Below the pieces are notes generated by a model. It made no database searches. It saw nothing but the letters and a program-made list of their open reading frames with translations, and had not been told where the DNA came from. Positions 34,818 to 44,804 of a stretch of 64,000 nt of DNA are shown one piece after another; positions within the stretch are counted from its first letter, which is position 1, and the number at the start of each line of letters is the position of its first letter. The stretch is from Massilia sp. MS-15 (GTDB lineage: Bacteria; Pseudomonadota; Gammaproteobacteria; Burkholderiales; Burkholderiaceae_D). Position numbers and translations under genes: made by a program. The stretch spans positions 1 to 64,000 of the forward strand of contig NZ_JAIWIA010000003.1 in assembly GCF_020176695.1 (NCBI RefSeq), in the 5' to 3' direction.

Positions 34818-36037
34818 ACTTCCTCCAGGTATTGATCGAATCCTTCCGCTCGATGGCGGCCAACCGCCTGCGCACGGCGCTCACCATGCTCGGCATCGTG
34901 ATCGGTATCGCCTCGGTGGTGCTGCTGCTAGCCATCGGCGACAGCATGCAGCGCTTCATCGGCAAGGAGCTGCAGCAGCTGGGCACCAACATGCTGTACG
35001 TGTTCCCCGGCGGTGACCGCACCAGCGCCCAGCGCGCACGCGCCGGCGCCGTGCCCTCGCTCTCGATCCACGATGCGGCCGCCCTCAACGAACTGCCCAG
35101 CCTGACCGGCGCGGCGCCGGCGCTGCAGGGCGGCTTCAAGCTCAGCGCGGGCAACGAAAGCCTGAACAGCCAGGTGCACGGGGTGACCCCGGCCATGTTC
35201 AAGATCCGCAACTGGAAGCTCGACCAGGGCAACCTGTTCAGCGAAGCCGACGTGCGCGCCTCGAGCCGCATGGTGGTGATCGGCCAGAAGGTGGCGGACC
35301 AGTTCTTCTACAAGGCCGACCCGCTCGGGCAGTACATCCGCATCGAGAACGTCGCCTTCCAGGTGATCGGCGTGCTCGCCGGCGAAGGCAAGCAGATCGA
35401 CGGCTCCGACATCGCGGAACTGGTGCTGGTGCCGATCACGGCCGCCAGCGCCAACCTGATCAAGATGCCCTTCCCGCAGAACGTGCACTACATCGCGGCC
35501 CAGGGACGGCCCGACATGTCGCTCAAGGAGGCCGAGGAAGACGTCAAGGAAACCCTGCGCGCGCGCCACCGCATCCGCCCCGAGAGCCCGGACGACTTCA
35601 AGGTGCAGAACATGGCCTCGTTCGCGGAGACGGCCAACACCATCAGCGCCGGCGTCGCCCTGCTGCTCGGCCTGATCGGCGCGATCTCGCTGCTGGTGGG
35701 CGGCATCGGCATCATGAACATCATGCTGGTGTCGGTCACCGAGCGCACCCGGGAAATCGGGATCCGGATGGCAATCGGCGCGCGGCCGGGCGCGGTGCTG
35801 CTGCAGTTTCTGGCCGAGTCGGTGGTGATCTGCGTGGCCGGCGGCCTGCTGGGCGTGGCGATCGCGATGGCCGGGGCGGCGGCGATCACCGCCACCGGCA
35901 AGTTCGAGGTCTACCTCACTTTCCAGGGCGTGCTGGTGGCCTGCGGCTTCGCCAGCGCGGTGGGCGTGTTCTTCGGCTTCTATCCGGCGCGCCGCGCCTC
36001 GCGTTTGCTGCCGGTGGACTGCCTGCGCTATGAGTAA
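34814..36037 (+). CDS. ABC transporter permease (MacB/FtsX type)
   Basis: The 407-residue protein has an N-terminal span (RTALTMLGIVIGIASVVLLLAIG), a large periplasmic MacB-core domain (about 45-270), and three C-terminal spans of the FtsX type (ALLLGLIGAISLLVGGIGIMNIMLVSV...). TERTREIGIRMAIGARPG is the typical coupling segment, contacting the ATPase. With its two partners it should form a mechanotransmission-type exporter. It needs an outer membrane channel encoded elsewhere. Confidence 0.94.
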
Positions 36038-36527
36038 GGCCCCTGCCATGGACGGACGCGTATGCCTGCGCCGGGCCCGCAGCGCCGACATCCCGGCAAT
36101 GTCGGCCATCCGGCTGGCGGTGCGCGAGAACGTGTTGTCCGATCCGGCGCGGGTGACCCCGCAGATGTACGAGGACTATCTCGACAGGGCGGGCCGCGGC
36201 TGGGTGGCCGAGGTCGACGGCGTGCTTGCCGCCTTCTGCTATGCCGACCGCGCGCAGGCCTCGATCTGGGCGCTGTTCGTCAGCCCGCCTTACGAAGGGC
36301 GTGGCCTGGGAAAAGCCTTGCTGGCGCTGGCGGTCGCGTGGCTGTTCGATCTGGGCCACGAACGCATCACGCTGGGCACCGGGCCCGGAACCCGGGCCGA
36401 CGGCTTCTACGCGGCCCAGGGGTGGACCAGGATCGCCGGGGACGGGCGCGAGATCGCATACCGGCTCGACCGGCATGGGCAGTCCGCCGGCGCGGCCACA
36501 TCCCCCCGCGCCGGCTTGAGCGCATGA
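36030..36527 (+). CDS. GNAT-family N-acetyltransferase
   Basis: The 165-residue protein has the GNAT acetyl-CoA loop in SPPYEGRGLGKALLALA (about 84-100) and the final AQGWTRIAGDG beta-strand region. The acceptor is unknown. It overlaps the permease gene by 8 bp and its stop overlaps the next gene (ATGA). The ATG at 36048 (MDGRVCLRRA) is a possible alternative start. Position alone gives no link to the exporter. Confidence 0.85.
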   Translation: MSKAPAMDGRVCLRRARSADIPAMSAIRLAVRENVLSDPARVTPQMYEDYLDRAGRGWVAEVDGVLAAFCYADRAQASIWALFVSPPYEGRGLGKALLALAVAWLFDLGHERITLGTGPGTRADGFYAAQGWTRIAGDGREIAYRLDRHGQSAGAATSPRAGLSA

Positions 36528-37333
36528 ACGGGCCTCTCGCCATGTCGCGCGTCAGGCGCCCCCGCATCCGCCCCGCCCTGCCGGCCGTGCTTGCCGCGCT
36601 TGCCGCCTGCCTGCCGGGCGGCGTGGAAGCGGGTGGAACCGGACCGGACGCCGGCAAGGACGCGCTCCCGGAACTGGCGCCGGTCACGATCAACCGGGTC
36701 AGGAATCCGGGAGACCTGCCCTACGCCGGCTTCCTGCAATCCATCCGGCGCCTGCAATCCTACCTGCCACCCGAACCGCGCGTGCTCGACCTGCGGCTGC
36801 GGCTGTCGTTCACCGGGCTGGGCGAAGCCGAACGCGATGCCTACCTGCCGGATACCTGGGCGGTGGCCATCGTCGGCGATACGCTCGACCATCCGGTAGC
36901 GGTCGAGCGCGGCGGCTACTTCCTGCTGCCCGAGCTGCCGCAGGCGGCGAGCGAAGGGGCGACCATCATGTTCAATGCGCAGACCCGCAAGGACTACATG
37001 CAGGTCGCCTGGAAGTTCCGGGTTGCCCCGGGACAGACGCTGGCCTATGCCGACTTCGCGAAAGCCTTCGACGAGGTCGCGTTCGTCCAGAAGAACATCC
37101 CGCTGTACCGGATCAGCCTGCGCGACGAGCGCCTTGCCCGCTTCGACGGCCTGAAAGCCTGTTTTCACCCAGGTGGTGGCCGCATCGAGATCGACGGCCA
37201 GCCGGCGCCGGCCACCAGTGTCGGCGCCTGCAGCGTGCTGCGCTTCGATCCCGCGGTCGCGAAGACCGGCCAGGCAAAGATCGCCTTCGTCGGGCCGCTC
37301 GACACGGTGACCCTGCATGAAACCGTTCGCTAA
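36524..37333 (+). CDS. Secreted protein of unknown function, tandem paralogue 1
   Basis: The 269-residue protein has a probable signal peptide (RIRPALPAVLAALAACLPGGVEA). Its body is paralogous to the next gene, sharing NPGDLPY, TWAVAIVGD, RGGYFLLPELPQA, MFNAQTR, YADFAKAFDEV, KNIPLYR, and a Cys pair (KACFHPGGGRIEIDGQ...GACSVLRFDP) that may form a disulfide. No family recognised. It overlaps the GNAT stop by ATGA and overlaps the in-frame upstream region of the paralogue, so it belongs to one operon. Confidence 0.78.
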   Translation: MNGPLAMSRVRRPRIRPALPAVLAALAACLPGGVEAGGTGPDAGKDALPELAPVTINRVRNPGDLPYAGFLQSIRRLQSYLPPEPRVLDLRLRLSFTGLGEAERDAYLPDTWAVAIVGDTLDHPVAVERGGYFLLPELPQAASEGATIMFNAQTRKDYMQVAWKFRVAPGQTLAYADFAKAFDEVAFVQKNIPLYRISLRDERLARFDGLKACFHPGGGRIEIDGQPAPATSVGACSVLRFDPAVAKTGQAKIAFVGPLDTVTLHETVR

Positions 37334-37361
37334 GATGGACTCGAAAAAGGAGAAACCAAGG

Positions 37362-38156
37362 ATGAGCAGCACACAATCCGTCGCGCGCCGCGGCCTGTGC
37401 GCACCGGTCCTGGCGGCCGCGCTGGCGCTGGCGAGCGCGGGAGCCACGGCCCGGGTGGCAGCGGCCCAGGAGGCAGCGGCAACGGGTGCCCGGGACATCC
37501 CTGCGGTCAAGGTCCACCGCAAGACCAATCCGGGCGACCTGCCCTACAAGAGCTTTTTCCAGATCCAGAGCTTCCTGCAGTCGCTGATGCCGCTTGGCCA
37601 GCGCGTGGTCGAGCTTCGCCTGCGCGTCAATTTTGCCAGCGACAAGGGCCCGGCCTACGACGAGTTCCAGCCGAAGACCTGGGCCGTGGCCATTGTCGGC
37701 GAATCGGTGGACCAGGTCATTCCCGTCACGCGCGGCGGCTATTTCGTGCTGCCCGAGCTGCGCCAGGCGGCGCAGGAAAACGCGACACTGATGTTCAATA
37801 CGCCGACCCGCGAGGGGCGCATCGCGCTCGAATGGAAGCTGAAGACGGATGCGGCGCAGCAGCTGTCGTATGCCGATTTCGGCAAGGCGATCGAGCAGGT
37901 CAGATCGGTGCAGCGCAAGATCCCCTTCTACCACCGGGGACTGGAAGAGGTGCGCGCCATCGACTACACCGGGCTCAGGGCCTGCTTCCTGGCCGATGGC
38001 GGACGCATCGAGGTCGGCGGACAGGCTGCCGCGACTCGGGCCGAGGGCAAGTGCCAGGTGCTGAGGTACGACGCGCAGGTGGCGCGGGACGGCGCCGCCG
38101 GCATCGCCTTCATCGGCCCGCTCAGTATCGTGACGCTGAGCGGCAGCGGCATCTAG
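37362..38156 (+). CDS. Secreted protein of unknown function, tandem paralogue 2
   Basis: The 264-residue protein has a signal-like N-terminus (ARRGLCAPVLAAALALASAGATA) and the same blocks as the preceding gene: NPGDLPYKSFF, TWAVAIVGE, RGGYFVLPELRQA, MFNTPTR, YADFGKAIEQV, RKIPFYH, RACFLADGGRIEVGGQ, and GKCQVLRYD. AAGGAG (37347-37352) and CAAGG precede the ATG at 37362. A longer frame from 37317 would overlap the previous gene. A local duplication is likely. Confidence 0.8.
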   Translation: MSSTQSVARRGLCAPVLAAALALASAGATARVAAAQEAAATGARDIPAVKVHRKTNPGDLPYKSFFQIQSFLQSLMPLGQRVVELRLRVNFASDKGPAYDEFQPKTWAVAIVGESVDQVIPVTRGGYFVLPELRQAAQENATLMFNTPTREGRIALEWKLKTDAAQQLSYADFGKAIEQVRSVQRKIPFYHRGLEEVRAIDYTGLRACFLADGGRIEVGGQAAATRAEGKCQVLRYDAQVARDGAAGIAFIGPLSIVTLSGSGI

Positions 38157-38199
38157 GAAAGCGGCCAGCCCCACGCGCCTGGGGCCGGCCCGTGGACAC

Positions 38200-38547
38200 T
38201 CAGTTCACCAGGCGCAGGGTCATCGGATAGCGGTAGCTCACGCCATTGCTGGCCTTGACGGCGGCGACGATGCACAGTGCCAGGTTGGCCAGCATGACGA
38301 CCCAGATCAGGAAGATGCCGATCAGGACGATGGACAGCACGGCGCAGCCGATATACAGGAACATCACCGTGATCTGGTAGTTCAGGGCTTCGCGCGCATT
38401 CTCGGCCGTGAAGCGGTCGCTATCGTCCTTCTTGATCAGGTACAGCACCAGGGGCACGACCCAGCCAAAGAAGATACCGCTCAGGTGCACCAGGATGGCC
38501 AGGGTCTTGTCGCCGGCGTAGGTGCCGACCGCTTCCGTATTCTGCAT
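38200..38547 (-). CDS. DUF4870 membrane protein
   Basis: The 115-residue protein has three hydrophobic segments (LAILVHLSGIFFGWVVPLVLYLI; ITVMFLYIGCAVLSIVLIGIFLIWVVML; LALCIVAAV). The typical DUF4870 linker FTAENAREALNYQ stands between the first two. Function is unknown. The start at 38547 (MQNTEAVGTYAGDK) has GGAGAA about eight bases upstream. Confidence 0.88.
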   Translation of the reverse strand: MQNTEAVGTYAGDKTLAILVHLSGIFFGWVVPLVLYLIKKDDSDRFTAENAREALNYQITVMFLYIGCAVLSIVLIGIFLIWVVMLANLALCIVAAVKASNGVSYRYPMTLRLVN

Positions 38548-38772
38548 TCTTGTTCTCCGTTTTTCAGCAAGGTGATGGGTAGGGATGTGAGGGATGGTCA
38601 GCCGGATAGCGTTCCTGAAAGTCATCATAATATTGATACTTTGCAATGTCTATCAATAAAAGATGTCCCTTCGGGCGCTCTGGCTCCTGGCTGCGCCGCT
38701 GCGTTTCGGGCGAGCAGAGTGTTGCATGATGGGCGGTCACCGCCTTGATCCCCGTCGATAGCGCAACGGCCG

Positions 38773-38783
38773 CCCCCCCCCCC
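38773..38783. repeat. Homopolymer tract of 11 C
   Basis: A run of eleven C lies five bases beyond the stop codon of the HExxH-protein gene on the minus strand (so a G tract in its transcript). It could slip during replication but lies outside the coding frame, so no phase variation of that protein is predicted. Confidence 0.7.
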
Positions 38784-38788
38784 AGGAT

Positions 38789-39346
38789 TCACGCGGCGAT
38801 CCTGCGCGGGCGGGCCAGCCAGGCGGCCGGGCCGCTGGGCAGGCTGCGTGGATCGGACGGGTCGGCCAGGAAACCGGCGAGCACGGCTTCGTACAGCGCC
38901 AGGCTGCCGCGATGCTGTCCCTGGCGCATGGCGTCCGGCTTGCGCAGGAATTTCAGTACGAAGTAATCGGCCAGCAGGTCTCCCTGCGCTTCCATGTTGT
39001 AGTCGGCAAGCCGGGCGCCGGCGTGCAGGGAATAGGCATACGGAAGGCCGAAGCGGATCGCGCCACGCAGACGCACCGGATAGCCGAGCTGGTGCTGCCA
39101 CACGTGCACCAGCTCGTGCATGAACCAGTGAATCGCGCCGGGGTCGCCGCGGGTATAGTCGGGCAGGAAGCAGGAATGGTGGAAGTACATGCTGCCGTTG
39201 GGCGTCATGCAGCAGTTCTTCGGCTGGAACGGCAGGTAGCGCCGCCCATGGACGCGCACGCGCCGGTAGTCGATGGCGTCGCGGAACAGCTGCGACGCTA
39301 GCGCGATCTCGGCCTCGGTCAAAGGACGGGATCGCGCGCGCAGCAT
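38789..39346 (-). CDS. HExxH-containing zinc metallopeptidase-like protein
   Basis: The 185-residue protein contains HELVHVWQHQLG (about 76-87), a zincin HExxH motif, and an acidic EAQGDLLADYF further on that could give the third ligand. Upstream is CCMTPNGSMYFHHSCFLPDYT. It resembles the short proteins labelled Vgr-related in other betaproteobacteria; no VgrG or type VI genes are adjacent. There is no signal peptide. Substrate unknown. Confidence 0.72.
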   Translation of the reverse strand: MLRARSRPLTEAEIALASQLFRDAIDYRRVRVHGRRYLPFQPKNCCMTPNGSMYFHHSCFLPDYTRGDPGAIHWFMHELVHVWQHQLGYPVRLRGAIRFGLPYAYSLHAGARLADYNMEAQGDLLADYFVLKFLRKPDAMRQGQHRGSLALYEAVLAGFLADPSDPRSLPSGPAAWLARPRRIAA

Positions 39347-39359
39347 GATACGGTGCCGC

Positions 39360-39983
39360 TCAGGCGGCGCGCAGCGCGGAGGCGGCCTTGGCCAGCTCGG
39401 TGATGCCGGCCCAGTCGCCGTTGGCGATCAGGTCCTTCGGCGTCAGCCAGGAGCCGCCCACGCAGGCCACGTTCTTGCAGGCCAGGAACTTTGGCGCGCT
39501 CTCGATCGAGATGCCGCCGGTCGGGCAGAAGGTAACGTCGGGCAGCGGGCCGGCGATCGCATTGAGCATGCCGACGCCGCCCGCCGGCACCGCCGGGAAC
39601 AGTTTCAGTTGCCTGAAGCCGTGCTCGCGCGCGGCCATCACCTCGGACGGGGTCATCACGCCCGGCAGCAAGGGCAGTCCGCTGGTTTTCGCGGCCTCGA
39701 TCATGGCCGGGGTCAGGCCGGGCGACACGCCGAACACGGCGCCCGCATCGCGCGCCGCCACGAATTCGTGCGCCTGGGTCAGGGTACCGACGCCGACGAT
39801 GGCGCCTTCGACGCCGCTCATGTCGCGGATCGCCTGCAGGCCATGCTCGGTGCGCAGCGTCACCTCCAGCACCCGGATGCCGCCCGCCACCAGGGCGCGG
39901 GCCAGCGGCACCGCATGGGCCGGGTCGTCGATGGCGATGACGGGGATGACGCTCGCCGAGCGCATGATCTCAAGTAAAGTCAT
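39360..39983 (-). CDS. eda: KDPG aldolase (2-dehydro-3-deoxyphosphogluconate aldolase)
   Basis: The 207-residue protein has the Eda signatures: [25 protein letters not shown], the Glu in [14 protein letters not shown], the Schiff-base Lys in RQLKLFPA (about 128), and CPTGGIS. It cleaves KDPG to pyruvate and glyceraldehyde-3-phosphate, the last Entner-Doudoroff step. The ATG at 39983 overlaps the edd stop (ATGA), so edd and eda are co-translated. Confidence 0.96.
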   Translation of the reverse strand: MTLLEIMRSASVIPVIAIDDPAHAVPLARALVAGGIRVLEVTLRTEHGLQAIRDMSGVEGAIVGVGTLTQAHEFVAARDAGAVFGVSPGLTPAMIEAAKTSGLPLLPGVMTPSEVMAAREHGFRQLKLFPAVPAGGVGMLNAIAGPLPDVTFCPTGGISIESAPKFLACKNVACVGGSWLTPKDLIANGDWAGITELAKAASALRAA

Positions 39984-41899
39984 TTTTGCGTCCTGAAAAG
40001 AAAGTCTTCGTCCGAGCCGGGCTGGCCCTCTTCCACATGCGCGCCCTCGTGCAGCGGCACCGTGGTATCGATCGGCGACGGCAGCGGGAAGCTCGCCGCG
40101 CCCTCCTCCGCCGGGCTGGCGTGGTTGCGGAACATGGCGAACAGTTCGCGGCCCATGCCGATGTGGCTCGTCGACAGGTCGGCGCTGGCCATGCGGCGCG
40201 CCGCCCAGACCGAGTCGGTCACCAGCGCCTCCAGCGTGCCATTGCTGGCGTCGACGCGGATGATGTCGCCGTCGCGCACCAGCCCGAGCGGGCCACCGGC
40301 CAGGATCTCGGGCGAGACGTGGATCGCCGCCGGCACCTTGCCGGACGCGCCCGACATGCGGCCGTCGGTCACCATCGCCACCTTGTAGCCGGCATCCTGC
40401 AGGTTCGACAGCGCCGGGGTGAGCGCATGCAGTTCCGGCATGCCGTTCGCGCGCGGGCCCTGGAAGCGGATCACGGCCACGAAGTCGCGTTCCAGCTCGC
40501 CGGTCTTGTAGCGCTCCATGAAGTCTTCCTGCGAGTCGAAGGTGATGGCCGGCGCTTCGATCACGTGGTATTCCGGCTTCACGGCCGAGATCTTCATCAC
40601 CGCGCGCCCCAGGTTGCCCTGCACCAGCACCATGCCGCCATTGTTGGCGAAGGGATTGGCGGCCGGACGCAGCACGGCTTCGTCGCCCGATGTCGTAGGC
40701 GCGTCGCGCCACACGACCTTGCCGTCCGCGCCGAGGAAGGGTTCCTGGCAATGGGCGCGCAGGCCGTGGCCGAGGATGGTGTTGACGTCCTCGTGCGCCA
40801 GGCCGGCGTCGAGCAGTTCGCGGATGACGAAGCCGGGCCCGCCGGCGGCCTGGAAATGGTTCACATCCGCTTCCCCGTTCGGATAGATCCGGGTCAGCGA
40901 GGGCACGACCTTCGACAAGGCGTCGAAGTCGTTCCAGTCGATCACGATGCCGGCCGCGCGCGCGATCGCCACCAGGTGCAGGGTGTGGTTGGTCGAGCCG
41001 CCGGTCGCGTGCAGCGCCACGATGGCATTGACGATGCTCTTTTCGTCGACGATGCGGCCGATCGGCATGTATTCGCCGCCCTGCTGCGAGATGCGCACCG
41101 CCTGGCGCGAGGCCGCGCGCGTGAGCGCGTCGCGCAGCGGCGTGCCCGGGGTGATGAAGGCGGCGCCCGGCAGGTGCAGGCCCATCATCTCCATCAGCAT
41201 CTGGTTGCTGTTGGCGGTGCCGTAGAAGGTGCAGGTGCCGGCGCCGTGGTAGGACTTCGATTCGCCTTCGAGCAGTTCCTCGCGGCTCGCCTCACCCTTG
41301 GCGTAGCGCTGGCGGATGGCCGCCTTTTCCTTGTTCGAGATCCCGGTGGTCATCGGGCCGCCCGGAACGAAAATGCCCGGGATGTGGCCGAAGTGCAGCG
41401 CGCCAATCAGGAGGCCCGGCACGATCTTGTCGCAGATGCCCAGGTAGAGGGCGGCATCGAACATGTTGTGCGACATCGCGACCGCGGTCGCCATCGCGAT
41501 CGTGTCGCGCGAGAACAGCGACAGTTCCATGCCCGGCTGGCCCTGCGTGACGCCGTCGCACATGGCGGGCACGCCGCCCGCGAACTGGGCCACGGCATCG
41601 ACTTCGCGCACGGCGTCCTTGATCAGCTGCGGGTAGGTCTCGAACGGCTGGTGCGCCGACAGCATGTCGTTGTACGACGAGACGATCGCCACCGAAGGCT
41701 TCTTGTATTCCTTCAGCTTGAGCTTGTCGTTGGCCGGGAAGGCGGCGAAGCCGTGGGCCAGGTTGGTACAGGACAGGGAACCGCGCTGCACGCCCTGCAC
41801 GCGGGCGGCTTCCAGGTGCGCGAGATAGGCCGCGCGCGAGGCGCGGCTGCGCTGGATGATCCGGTTCGTTACCTGTTCGACTACGGGGTGGAGCGCCAT
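39980..41899 (-). CDS. edd: 6-phosphogluconate dehydratase
   Basis: The 639-residue protein (E. coli 603) has the IlvD/Edd features: [16 protein letters not shown], the Cys residues for the 4Fe-4S cluster in [17 protein letters not shown] and [36 protein letters not shown], and [18 protein letters not shown]. It dehydrates 6-phosphogluconate to KDPG. A HexR-like box lies upstream at 41926-41940. AAGGAAC precedes the start. Confidence 0.96.
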   Translation of the reverse strand: MALHPVVEQVTNRIIQRSRASRAAYLAHLEAARVQGVQRGSLSCTNLAHGFAAFPANDKLKLKEYKKPSVAIVSSYNDMLSAHQPFETYPQLIKDAVREVDAVAQFAGGVPAMCDGVTQGQPGMELSLFSRDTIAMATAVAMSHNMFDAALYLGICDKIVPGLLIGALHFGHIPGIFVPGGPMTTGISNKEKAAIRQRYAKGEASREELLEGESKSYHGAGTCTFYGTANSNQMLMEMMGLHLPGAAFITPGTPLRDALTRAASRQAVRISQQGGEYMPIGRIVDEKSIVNAIVALHATGGSTNHTLHLVAIARAAGIVIDWNDFDALSKVVPSLTRIYPNGEADVNHFQAAGGPGFVIRELLDAGLAHEDVNTILGHGLRAHCQEPFLGADGKVVWRDAPTTSGDEAVLRPAANPFANNGGMVLVQGNLGRAVMKISAVKPEYHVIEAPAITFDSQEDFMERYKTGELERDFVAVIRFQGPRANGMPELHALTPALSNLQDAGYKVAMVTDGRMSGASGKVPAAIHVSPEILAGGPLGLVRDGDIIRVDASNGTLEALVTDSVWAARRMASADLSTSHIGMGRELFAMFRNHASPAEEGAASFPLPSPIDTTVPLHEGAHVEEGQPGSDEDFLFRTQK

Positions 41900-41925
41900 G
41901 ATCGTTCCTTCGTGAATTTTGTATC

Positions 41926-41940
41926 TGAAATTTTACTACA
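41926..41940 (-). promoter_or_regulatory. HexR-like box upstream of edd-eda
   Basis: On the minus strand TGTAGTAAAATTTCA matches the palindromic HexR consensus TGTARTnAAATTACA at most positions. It lies 26 bp before the edd start codon. Confidence 0.7.
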
Positions 41941-41997
41941 GATTGGGCAGGGATGCATCCAAGGCGCCGGTTTTTTGATCGGGTCGTCGGCCTGGCC

Positions 41998-42112
41998 GTA
42001 GGGTGGGCGGGTCTCCCGCCCACGCGGACAACGGCCGTTTGCCGTGCTGCCGGATTTCCGCCACTCACTCGCGCCGCTGACCGCGTGGGCAGAAAATCTG
42101 CCCACCCTACGG
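41998..42112. repeat. GTAGGGTGGGC-family repeat pair (REPIN-like), copy 3
   Basis: The left unit is GTAGGGTGGGCGGG...CCCGCCCACGCG (41998-42027). The right unit is the inverse, CGCGTGGGCAGAAAATC ending GCCCACCCTAC (42082-42110). It is between the divergent HexR boxes of edd and pgi. Confidence 0.88.
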
Positions 42113-42140
42113 CATCCAGGAACCGGCGCCGGCATCTTTG

Positions 42141-42155
42141 TGTAGTGAATTTACG
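42141..42155 (+). promoter_or_regulatory. HexR-like box upstream of pgi
   Basis: TGTAGTGAATTTACG is a near match to the zwf box TGTAGTAAATTTACA (13 of 15). It lies about 75 bp before the pgi start. Between it and the gene a TTGACA occurs at 42187-42192. Confidence 0.65.
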
Positions 42156-42229
42156 GCGTCTTCCTGTATTATTCGCTAATCTGCTATTGACAACATTGTG
42201 CCATCGGCATCGCTCATCGACACCCTCTT

Positions 42230-43885
42230 ATGCGCCAGCCTTCCCTGACCAGTACCGCCAGCTTCCAGGCCCTTGAAAACCACGCCCTCGAGGCCGAAGA
42301 CTGGGAGATGCGCAAGCTGTTTGCCGCCGATCCGCAGCGCTTCGAGCGCTTCTCTAGCGAGGCGGCGGGGCTGTTCCTAGACTATTCAAAAAATCGCCTC
42401 GACGGGCGCACGCTTGAACTGCTGGCCGCGCTGGCGCGCGAGCGTGGCGTGGAGCGCCAGCGCGACGCCATGTTCGCCGGCGAACGCATCAACAACACCG
42501 AAAACCGGGCTGTCCTGCACACCGCGCTGCGCGCCCCGCGCGGCAGCACCCTGGTGCTCGATGGCCAGGACGTCGACGCCGAGGTGCACGCGGTGCTCGA
42601 CCGCATCCGCAGCTTCACCGACGCGGTACGCGGCGGCGAATGGCTGGGCCATACCGGCAAGCCGATCACGGACATCGTCAACATCGGCATCGGCGGCTCC
42701 GACCTGGGGCCGAAGATGGTGGTGCTGGCGCTGCGCCACTACGCCCATCCGCGCCTGGCGCTGCATTTCGTGTCCAACGTCGACGGCCACGACATGGATG
42801 CCACCCTGTCGCAGGTGGATCCGGAAACCACGCTGTTCATCGTGGCCTCGAAGACCTTCACCACCGCCGAAACCATGATGAACGCGCAGACCGCGCGCCG
42901 CTGGTTCCTCGAGCGCGTGCCGGCCGAGTCGGCCGATGCCGCGCTGGCGAAGCATTTCGTGGCGGTGTCGACCAACGTGGAGGCGATTAAAACCTTTGGC
43001 ATCGACCCTGCCAACATGTTCCCGTTCTGGGACTGGGTGGGCGGCCGCTACTCGGTCTGGTCGGCGATCGGCCTGCCGGTCGCGCTGGCGGTGGGCTTTG
43101 GCTATTTTTCCGACTTCCTGGCCGGCGCCCACGAGATGGACCAGCATTTCCGCAACGCGCCCATCGAGCAGAACATGCCGATGATCCTGGCCCTGGTCGG
43201 TTTCTGGAACCGCGAGTTCCTGGACGCACACTCGGTCACGATCGCGCCCTACCACCAGGACCTGAACCGCTTCCCGGCCTACCTGCAACAGCTCGACATG
43301 GAGAGCAACGGCAAGTCGGTCACGCGCGACGGCGATCCGGTCGACACCCCGACCTGCCCGGCGATCTGGGGCGAACCGGGCACCAACGGCCAGCACGCCT
43401 ATTTCCAGCTGCTGCACCAGGGCACCGACCTGACCCCGATCGACTTCATTGCCGCGCTGCGCCCGGCGCACGAGATGGAACAGCATCACCGCGCCCTGCT
43501 GGCCAACTGCTTCGCCCAGTCGGAAGCCTTCATGAAGGGCAAGACGATCGACGAAGTGCGCGCCGACCTGCAGGCGCAGGGCCTGCCGCCGGAAGAAGTG
43601 GAACGCCTGGCCCCGCACAAGACCTTCCCCGGCAACCGCCCGAGCAACACGATCCTGATGGAGCGCCTGACCCCGTCCACCCTGGGCGCCCTGATCGCGC
43701 TGTACGAGCACAAGACCTTCGTGCAGGGCGTGCTCTGGAACCTCAACAGCTTCGACCAGTGGGGCGTCGAACTGGGCAAGGTGCTGGCGAAGAGAATCGA
43801 GGCCGAGCTGGCGGGCGAGCCCCAGCCGGACCTGCACGACAGCTCCACCAACGGCCTGGTCGCCCGCGCCAGGGACGCGTTCTGA
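42230..43885 (+). CDS. pgi: Glucose-6-phosphate isomerase
   Basis: The 551-residue protein has the PGI signatures: [49 protein letters not shown], and the C-terminal GKTF-type FPGNRPSN...[25 protein letters not shown]. It interconverts glucose-6-phosphate and fructose-6-phosphate. Its presence in the HexR-boxed cluster means flux from fructose-6-phosphate back to the Entner-Doudoroff route can be coordinated. Confidence 0.97.
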   Translation: MRQPSLTSTASFQALENHALEAEDWEMRKLFAADPQRFERFSSEAAGLFLDYSKNRLDGRTLELLAALARERGVERQRDAMFAGERINNTENRAVLHTALRAPRGSTLVLDGQDVDAEVHAVLDRIRSFTDAVRGGEWLGHTGKPITDIVNIGIGGSDLGPKMVVLALRHYAHPRLALHFVSNVDGHDMDATLSQVDPETTLFIVASKTFTTAETMMNAQTARRWFLERVPAESADAALAKHFVAVSTNVEAIKTFGIDPANMFPFWDWVGGRYSVWSAIGLPVALAVGFGYFSDFLAGAHEMDQHFRNAPIEQNMPMILALVGFWNREFLDAHSVTIAPYHQDLNRFPAYLQQLDMESNGKSVTRDGDPVDTPTCPAIWGEPGTNGQHAYFQLLHQGTDLTPIDFIAALRPAHEMEQHHRALLANCFAQSEAFMKGKTIDEVRADLQAQGLPPEEVERLAPHKTFPGNRPSNTILMERLTPSTLGALIALYEHKTFVQGVLWNLNSFDQWGVELGKVLAKRIEAELAGEPQPDLHDSSTNGLVARARDAF

Positions 43886-43904
43886 ACCTTACCTTTTCTA
43901 TTAC

Positions 43905-44804
43905 ATGGCAACGGATAAATTCGAAGTGGTGCATGAAGCGCCGATGCTGGTCGGCGAAGCGGCGACTTGGCATGAAGTCGAGTCGGCGCTGTACTGGGTG
44001 GACATCAACGGCCGCAGCGTGCACCGCGTGCACCCGGCCAGCGGCAAGTATTCGAGCTGGAAGATGGGTTCCGAGCCCTCGGCCCTGGCGGTCGACGGCG
44101 ACAACAACCTGGTGGTCTCGCTGCGCACGGGCCTGATCTGCCTGAACACGACCAGCGGCAAGGAAACCCCGATCGCCGACGCGCCCTACGACACCCGCAT
44201 CGTGCGCTTCAACGACGGCCGCGTCGATCCGGCCGGGCGCTTCTGGGTCGGCACCATGTACGAACCACGCGACCAGGCGCTGGCCGAGATGTACGTGCTC
44301 GAACGCGGCCAGTTGCGCCGCGCCTGGCAGGGCGGCATGACCAACTCGAACGGCCTGGCCTGGAGCCTGGACGGGCGCACCATGTTCCATGCCGATACCA
44401 CCTCGCACCGAATCGACTGCTACGACTACGACCCGGCCACCGGCACGCATGGCGCGGGGCGCACGATCAAGACCTTCGCCACCGACAAGAGCGCGCCTGA
44501 CTACGGCGGCCGCCCGGATGGCGCCACCGTCGACAGCGAAGGCGCCTACTGGGTCGCGATGTTCGAAGGCGGCCGGGTGCTGCGCCTGGCGCCCGACGGC
44601 ACCGTGCTGCGCGAGATCGCGCTGCCGGTGCGCTGCCCGACCTCGGTCGCCTTCGGCGGCCCCGACCTGCGCACCTTGTACATCACCAGCGCCAGCCATG
44701 GCCGCCCGGCCGAGGAGCTGGCGCGCTATCCGCTCAGCGGCAAGCTGCTGTCGATCAGGCTCGACATCGCCGGACGCGTCGAGCCGGAGTACCTGCACCG
44801 CTGA
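43905..44804 (+). CDS. SMP-30/gluconolactonase-family lactonase
   Basis: The 299-residue beta-propeller protein has the SMP-30 features: metal Glu in VGEAATWHEVESALYWVDI, NDGRVDPAGRFWVGTM, NSNGLAWSLDGRTMFHADT, and RPDGATVDSEGAYWVAMFEGG, the Asp/Asn ligands of the catalytic divalent metal. It hydrolyses a sugar lactone. It sits 19 bp after pgi and ahead of zwf, and no canonical pgl gene appears in the window, so it may serve as the 6-phosphogluconolactonase of this pathway. That assignment is inference. Confidence 0.9.
   Translation: MATDKFEVVHEAPMLVGEAATWHEVESALYWVDINGRSVHRVHPASGKYSSWKMGSEPSALAVDGDNNLVVSLRTGLICLNTTSGKETPIADAPYDTRIVRFNDGRVDPAGRFWVGTMYEPRDQALAEMYVLERGQLRRAWQGGMTNSNGLAWSLDGRTMFHADTTSHRIDCYDYDPATGTHGAGRTIKTFATDKSAPDYGGRPDGATVDSEGAYWVAMFEGGRVLRLAPDGTVLREIALPVRCPTSVAFGGPDLRTLYITSASHGRPAEELARYPLSGKLLSIRLDIAGRVEPEYLHR

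Noticed and set aside
38773..38783. Poly-C tract as a phase-variation switch
   Set aside because: It is outside the coding frame, just past a stop codon, so slippage would not change a protein.
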